NCBI GenBank assembly: GCA_902799355.1
Contig: CADCAG010000017.1
Location: 1 to 64,000 of the forward strand
Length of the DNA: 64,000 nt
Source: an uncultured Bacteroidales bacterium
GTDB lineage: Bacteria; Bacteroidota; Bacteroidia; Bacteroidales; Bacteroidaceae
Direction of reading: 5' to 3'
Positions 59,766 through 64,000 of this stretch are shown piece after piece (position 1 is the first letter of the stretch; each line of letters starts with the position of its first letter). The position numbers and the translations under genes were made by a program. The notes beneath the pieces were generated by a model. The model ran no database searches and was not told where the DNA came from. It was given only the letters and a program-made list of their open reading frames with translations.

Positions 59766-62654
59766 ATGACAGACATCATACTTTCCAGTTTCATCAGCTT
59801 GTTTGCCCTCTTCGGCAAAGAAGAACAGGTGGATGAACAACGGGCAAAAGACATGCTCGTCAGCTATCTTCGTCGTCATTTTGGCATTCGCAATATAGAC
59901 ATCTATCTCGATCTCTATAGCGACATGCGAATGGCTTATGAGATGAGTGACGACCTGGACACAGCAGCTACAGTCAGCAGCATCTGCTCTACCCTTCACG
60001 GCAACATCCGTTCCACAGAAGAGTCCTTGTTGCTGCTCCGCCTCATGGAGTTCTGTAGCGATGACGGTCTACAGGCCGAAGCCATTTTCAAGACGATGGC
60101 TCAGATATTCGGCATCTCCGAACAGCACTACAACTGCTATCTGGACTATGTCAACAACAAGCCTTCTGACTATATCATCCTCCACCATCTCAATCATTTC
60201 GATGGTGTGCTGAAGACGCTCCTGGATCCTTCCACAGGTCTGTTGCTCTTCACTTATATGGGCCACGACACCGTACTGCTCAACGACATCCCCGTGCTTT
60301 CAGGCACCTACCAGGTATGGTTGCAGAGCAGTGTCCTCAAGAGTGCCAGCGGCAAACCCGTCTACTATTCGTCTATCATCAGCAGCTACGGACAGGGCGA
60401 CCAAGCCACACAGTCCGTCACCTTCTGCGGTCGCGACATCAACTTCCGTTTCCCCAACAGCGACAACGGCATGCACGATCTCAGCTTCACGCTGCACAAT
60501 GGTGAACTGTTAGCCATCATGGGCGGTTCCGGAACGGGTAAGACCACCCTCTTATCGTTGCTCAACGGCACGCTGGTACCCCAACAGGGTTCCATCACCA
60601 TCAACGGCCACAGCATCACAGAACCAGCCACCAAGGCCCTCATCGGTTTTGTGCCACAGGACGACTTGCTCATCGAGGAGCTCACCGTCTACCAGAACCT
60701 CTGGTACACTGCCAAGTTATGCTTTGAGGGTATGAGCGACGCAGACCTTGACCGCCGTGTCATGAAGACGCTGAAAGACCTCGGACTCGATGCCGCCAAG
60801 GACCTGAAGGTCGGTTCACCCATCCATAAATACATCTCTGGTGGTCAGCGCAAGCGTCTGAACATCGCCCTGGAGCTTATCCGCGAGCCAGCAGTATTGT
60901 TCCTCGACGAGCCCACCAGCGGTTTGTCGTCAGCAGACACTGAGAAAGTCATCAACCTCTTGAAGGAGCAGACGCTGAAGGGCAAACTTATCGTTGTAAA
61001 CATTCACCAGCCGTCCAGCGACGTCTATAAGCTCTTCGACCGTCTGTGGCTGCTCGACAAAGGCGGCTATCCCGTCTTCGACGGTAACCCCATCGATGCT
61101 GTTACCTATTTCAAGGAGGCAGCCAACTATGCCGACGCGGAGACCAGCGCCTGTCCTACCTGTGGCAATGTCAATCCGGAGATTGTGCTGAACATCATCG
61201 ACGAGAAAGCCCTCAACAGCAGTGGCGAGCTCTCTGACGATCGCAAGACGACACCTCAGGAGTGGCACGAGCTTTACGTGAAGGAGCAGCAAAAGAAAGG
61301 ACTGGGACAAGTCAAAGTCAGTCCCGTTCCCGCCTCCGACCAGAAGAAGCCTGGTGCCCTCAAGCAGTTCTTCATCTTCCTGCGCCGCACTATCCATACC
61401 AAGATTACCAATACGCAGTATATGGCCATCGCCCTGCTGCAGGCTCCCCTGCTGGCACTGGTCTGTGGCTATCTGACACGCTTTGCGCCACCCGAGGGCT
61501 ATAGTGTCATGAACAACAAGAACCTCGTGAGCTATTTCTTCATGGCGGTCATCGTGGCAACCTTTACCGGTATGAGCGGTAGTGCCGAGGAAATCATCAA
61601 AGACCGTGCCCTGCTGAAGCGCGAACGCTTCCTGCACCTGTCATACGGCAGCTATATCTGGTCGAAGATCGTCTTCATGGCAGCTCTCTCACTGGTACAG
61701 ACCTTACTGTTTATCCTCGTGGGCAACACGATGATGGGCATCCACGGACTTTTCTTCACCTGGTGGGGCATCCTGTTTACCACAGCCTTCCTGGCCAACC
61801 TCACAGGACTGTTGCTCTCCCAGTGTCTCAGTTCCATTGTGGCCATCTATATCAGCATCCCCATGCTGCTCATTCCACAGATTCTGCTCTGCGGACTCGT
61901 CGTCAGCTTCTCTGACCTCACGCCCAAGAGCACGACTGGTAACGTACCCCTCGTGGGCAACCTCATTCCCTCACGTTGGGCATACGAAGCACTGGCTGTC
62001 ACCTCGTTCACGGACAACGACTACGAGAAGAACTACTTCGATGTCGACCGTGAGAAGTACGAGAACCAGTTCTTTAACATGGGCTACCTCTATGAGTTAC
62101 AGTCACAGTTGCAGACCATGCGCGACGAGCAGAAGAACGGCAAGACCGTCGACCCCAACCATCTCGATGTTATCCGTACCAACCTGCCGCGACTCACAGA
62201 CTTCTGTGCCATGAAGCCCTATCAGGGAGACTATGGCTACCAGTCGCTCCACGACTATATGCAGGAGGCCGAGCAACTGCTCTCCAAGCGCAGCAACCAG
62301 TTAGCGCTGAAGAGAGAGGCCATCACGAGTAAGATGCTGCGTGCCATTGGCAAGGACGGCATCCAGCAGCTGAAGCGCGACAACTACAACCTCAAGCTGG
62401 AGGACTGCGTGATTGGTGCCGACCAGCATTCCATGGTCGACGTCATCGACAACATCCTCGTACCGCGTACAGGACTCATCTTCCTGACGCCGTTCAGCAC
62501 CTGCGGCAATGCGCCGTTCTACTCCAGTCAGAAGGTTATGGGCTCCTGGCATGTCAAGACGCTGTGGTACAACCTCTCCGTCCTGCTGTTCATGAGTCTC
62601 ATCGCCATCATCCTGCTACTGACCGACTGTCCAGGCAGATACGTTAGGAAATGA
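59766..62654 (+). CDS. ABCG-like fused ATP-binding and permease transporter with TerB-like N-terminus
   Basis: A 962-residue protein. Residues 1-115 are helical and TerB-like (LLLLRLMEFCSDDGLQAEAIFKTMAQIFGI). A linker follows, then an ATPase domain with GGSGTGKTT (253-261), YISGGQRKRLNIALEL and AVLFLDEPTSGL. The C-terminal permease has five to six membrane segments and a helical insertion of about 150 residues (720-885, with DRGKYENQ-like features) before the last segment. The layout is like the WHITE/ABCG family fused in one chain. A CPTCGN motif follows the ATPase. Substrate unknown. It lies next to a partner-switching pair. Confidence 0.85.
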   Translation: MTDIILSSFISLFALFGKEEQVDEQRAKDMLVSYLRRHFGIRNIDIYLDLYSDMRMAYEMSDDLDTAATVSSICSTLHGNIRSTEESLLLLRLMEFCSDDGLQAEAIFKTMAQIFGISEQHYNCYLDYVNNKPSDYIILHHLNHFDGVLKTLLDPSTGLLLFTYMGHDTVLLNDIPVLSGTYQVWLQSSVLKSASGKPVYYSSIISSYGQGDQATQSVTFCGRDINFRFPNSDNGMHDLSFTLHNGELLAIMGGSGTGKTTLLSLLNGTLVPQQGSITINGHSITEPATKALIGFVPQDDLLIEELTVYQNLWYTAKLCFEGMSDADLDRRVMKTLKDLGLDAAKDLKVGSPIHKYISGGQRKRLNIALELIREPAVLFLDEPTSGLSSADTEKVINLLKEQTLKGKLIVVNIHQPSSDVYKLFDRLWLLDKGGYPVFDGNPIDAVTYFKEAANYADAETSACPTCGNVNPEIVLNIIDEKALNSSGELSDDRKTTPQEWHELYVKEQQKKGLGQVKVSPVPASDQKKPGALKQFFIFLRRTIHTKITNTQYMAIALLQAPLLALVCGYLTRFAPPEGYSVMNNKNLVSYFFMAVIVATFTGMSGSAEEIIKDRALLKRERFLHLSYGSYIWSKIVFMAALSLVQTLLFILVGNTMMGIHGLFFTWWGILFTTAFLANLTGLLLSQCLSSIVAIYISIPMLLIPQILLCGLVVSFSDLTPKSTTGNVPLVGNLIPSRWAYEALAVTSFTDNDYEKNYFDVDREKYENQFFNMGYLYELQSQLQTMRDEQKNGKTVDPNHLDVIRTNLPRLTDFCAMKPYQGDYGYQSLHDYMQEAEQLLSKRSNQLALKREAITSKMLRAIGKDGIQQLKRDNYNLKLEDCVIGADQHSMVDVIDNILVPRTGLIFLTPFSTCGNAPFYSSQKVMGSWHVKTLWYNLSVLLFMSLIAIILLLTDCPGRYVRK

Positions 62655-62723
62655 AAAATGAAAGATAAATAACAAGAAATAAAAACAACAAACATTATTA
62701 ATAACTTAAAATTTTAACAAGAA

Positions 62724-63521
62724 ATGAAAAAGTTAACTATCTTGGCTCTCGCAGCCATCGTTTTCGCAGCATGCGGAGGTAACAAGAGTGCAAACAACGA
62801 AGCAGAGGCAGACTCTCTGAAGTCTTTCGAGCAGGAGCAGATCGAAGCCAGCATTAAGATGCACTTCGACAGCATCGCCGCTGAGTTCAGCAAGATGGAG
62901 CAGCCCGGCTTCGTCAAGGAGACCAAGGACGGTATTGCCCTCACCAAGGAAGAGAAGCAGGTGAAGCCCACCTATCTGCTCGATGCAGCAGTAGCTGACG
63001 AGGCTACCACCCTCGCTGAGAAGTATCGCGTACTCAGCGCCCTGAACGTTGACAAGCGCATCGCCGCTCTCTATGAGATGCCCGTTGAGGACTACGACAA
63101 GGCTATCACTAAGCTGGCTGCCGACATCGACGATCCTTCTTTCAAGGCTGTTGAGGATGCAGGTACCCTCTTCGAGACTTCTGCTGCCCTGTATGATGCC
63201 ATGAACCAGAACGGTCGCATCAACTACTTCTGGCAGATTGCTTCTGCAGCGCTCGTTGAGCAGCTCTACGTTGTCAGCCAGAACAAGGACAAGTTCCTGA
63301 GCACCTTCACTGACGATACTGCAGCTAACGTTACCTTCCGTATCATCCTCATCCTCGACGCTACCAACCGTCTGTCTCAGTACGATCCTGAGATCCAGCC
63401 CGTAGCTGCTGCTATGACTCCCCTGGAGCACCTCAACGCTACCACTGTTGACGAGCTGAAGGCTCAGATGGACGACATGAAGGCTGAGATTGAGGCTGCC
63501 CGCAAGGCTCTCATCAAGTAA
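62724..63521 (+). CDS. Helical surface or periplasmic lipoprotein, function unknown
   Basis: A 265-residue lipoprotein with a signal ending in FAACGG. The rest is almost all helix, with alanine/leucine periodicity (LAEKYRVLSALNVDKRIAAL and VEQLYVVSQNKDKFLSTF) and a final coiled coil. No known domain was recognised. Codon use is strongly biased to frequent codons, which suggests high expression. It lies between the ABCG-like gene and the STAS gene. Confidence 0.75.
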   Translation: MKKLTILALAAIVFAACGGNKSANNEAEADSLKSFEQEQIEASIKMHFDSIAAEFSKMEQPGFVKETKDGIALTKEEKQVKPTYLLDAAVADEATTLAEKYRVLSALNVDKRIAALYEMPVEDYDKAITKLAADIDDPSFKAVEDAGTLFETSAALYDAMNQNGRINYFWQIASAALVEQLYVVSQNKDKFLSTFTDDTAANVTFRIILILDATNRLSQYDPEIQPVAAAMTPLEHLNATTVDELKAQMDDMKAEIEAARKALIK

Positions 63522-63549
63522 ATGAAATCTGACAATTAAACATTAAGAG

Positions 63550-63852
63550 ATGATATTTGATATTAAAGAAACGCCCCAGGGCATGTATGCCAACGTGAGC
63601 GGTCGCTTAGACACCCCTGCAGCTGTCAAGGCTCAGCAGGAGATTGTACCGCTGTTGGAGAATGCCAACAAGACTATCACCCTTGACTGCAAAGACCTGG
63701 AGTACATCAGTTCTTCTGGTCTGCGCCTCTTCCTCACCATCCGTAAGGAAGCCTCTGCAAAGGGTGGCAGCATCGTTATTGAGAACATCAACGAAGACAT
63801 CAAGAAAGTTTTTATGATGACTGGTTTCTTCAACCTCTTTGATATCCGTTGA
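63550..63852 (+). CDS. STAS-domain anti-sigma factor antagonist
   Basis: A 100-residue STAS protein. The phosphoserine site is in EYISSSGLRLFL, with a canonical SSGLR. The beta-alpha order of the family is complete (GRLDTPAAV, ITLDCKDL, GSIVIENIN). It would be phosphorylated by the RsbW-like kinase. It is close behind the lipoprotein and followed by a strong terminator. Confidence 0.92.
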   Translation: MIFDIKETPQGMYANVSGRLDTPAAVKAQQEIVPLLENANKTITLDCKDLEYISSSGLRLFLTIRKEASAKGGSIVIENINEDIKKVFMMTGFFNLFDIR

Positions 63853-63882
63853 TCATCGCTAAATAGCGAATACTTTACACGC

Positions 63883-63926
63883 TGAGACCATCCCAACAGA
63901 AAAAAGTGGGATGGTCTCACTGTTTT
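63883..63926 (+). terminator. Strong terminator after the STAS gene
   Basis: A perfect 13-bp stem (63883-63895 with 63907-63919), an 11-base A-rich loop, then CTGTTTTTT. Confidence 0.9.
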
Positions 63927-63941
63927 TTCCATTTTTTTTCG

Positions 63942-63949
63942 TACATTTG
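63942..63949 (+). promoter_or_regulatory. Promoter -7 box for a gene at the window edge
   Basis: TACATTTG fits TAnnTTTG. A gene begins 10 bases later. Confidence 0.55.
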
Positions 63950-63958
63950 CAGTCAGAA

Positions 63959-64000
63959 ATGGAAATGCATAAGATGGGACAACCCAAAATGGTCGTGGTG
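63959..64000 (+). CDS. Start of a gene cut by the window edge
   Basis: Fourteen codons from ATG 63959, reading MEMHKMGQPKMVVV. ATGs at 63965 and 63974 are also in frame. The product cannot be told. It may belong to the partner-switching region, which is only a guess from position. Confidence 0.4.
   Translation, partial: MEMHKMGQPKMVVV

Noticed and set aside
1..64000. tRNA or rRNA genes
   Set aside because: No cloverleaf-like or rRNA-like stretch was seen by eye in the gene-free spacers; a dedicated scan would be needed to be certain.

Overview
The window looks like chromosome of a Prevotella-like member of the Bacteroidales. The evidence is a repeated TAnnTTTG promoter box before many genes, paired at about 20 bases with TTTG in the best cases, zinc-free L31, TonB-dependent receptors, DUF4890 and DUF5689 proteins, a mutAB/sodium-decarboxylase set, and almost no Shine-Dalgarno dependence. 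No transposase, integrase, CRISPR array, tRNA or rRNA was seen.

Bases 1-19924 are the 3' part of a Bacteroidetes-type (T6SSiii) type VI secretion locus. It holds three tube proteins (TssD), a very long VgrG (TssI), a beta-helical spike-like protein, a DUF4280 PAAR-like tip, a PEGA protein and baseplate proteins (TssG-like, TssK, TssE, TssF). Three envelope proteins follow. Interleaved with these is what appears to be a complete ubiquitin-like conjugation set: an E1-like ThiF-fold enzyme (9138-10304), a ubiquitin-fold protein ending in glycine (14467-14790) and an E2 with HPN and catalytic cysteine (14805-15380). The last gene (17522-19924) is a membrane protein with a VWA domain, a RING-H2-like zinc site, six further membrane segments and an FHA domain. 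The predicted topology puts the RING-like and FHA parts in the cytosol with the E1, E2 and modifier. This is the strongest candidate for an undescribed system here.

Bases 19934-25157 carry small secreted or surface proteins, a histidine/glycine/serine-rich protein whose 3' end overlaps a convergent phosphatase gene, uridine kinase and an exported nuclease-fold protein. Bases 25320-32807 hold a TonB-dependent receptor, two OB-fold/anchor-J surface proteins, L31 and a DNA/RNA non-specific endonuclease. Together with the upstream nuclease this suggests extracellular nucleic-acid scavenging. A 644-base spacer inside this region is dense in inverted repeats.

Bases 32923-46238 hold a glutathione peroxidase-thioredoxin reductase pair, a minimal membrane histidine-kinase-like/AraC fusion, a sodium symporter, TrpB2, a glycine-rich-tailed outer-membrane receptor, AroB, a DUF4890 protein, and an overlapping pair of a histidine-type phosphatase and a TTD14-like ATPase. 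Bases 46341-58440 hold a prolyl oligopeptidase, methylmalonyl-CoA mutase (mutAB), a transporter of the aspartate-alanine exchanger family, three subunits of a sodium-pumping decarboxylase and two deoxynucleoside kinases. The mutase and decarboxylase fit succinate-to-propionate fermentation. Bases 59220-63852 hold an RsbW-like kinase, an ABCG-like transporter, a lipoprotein and a STAS protein, which suggests a partner-switching regulatory module. Short degenerate 7- or 8-base tandem repeats fill at least eight spacers and are an unexplained feature of this genome.
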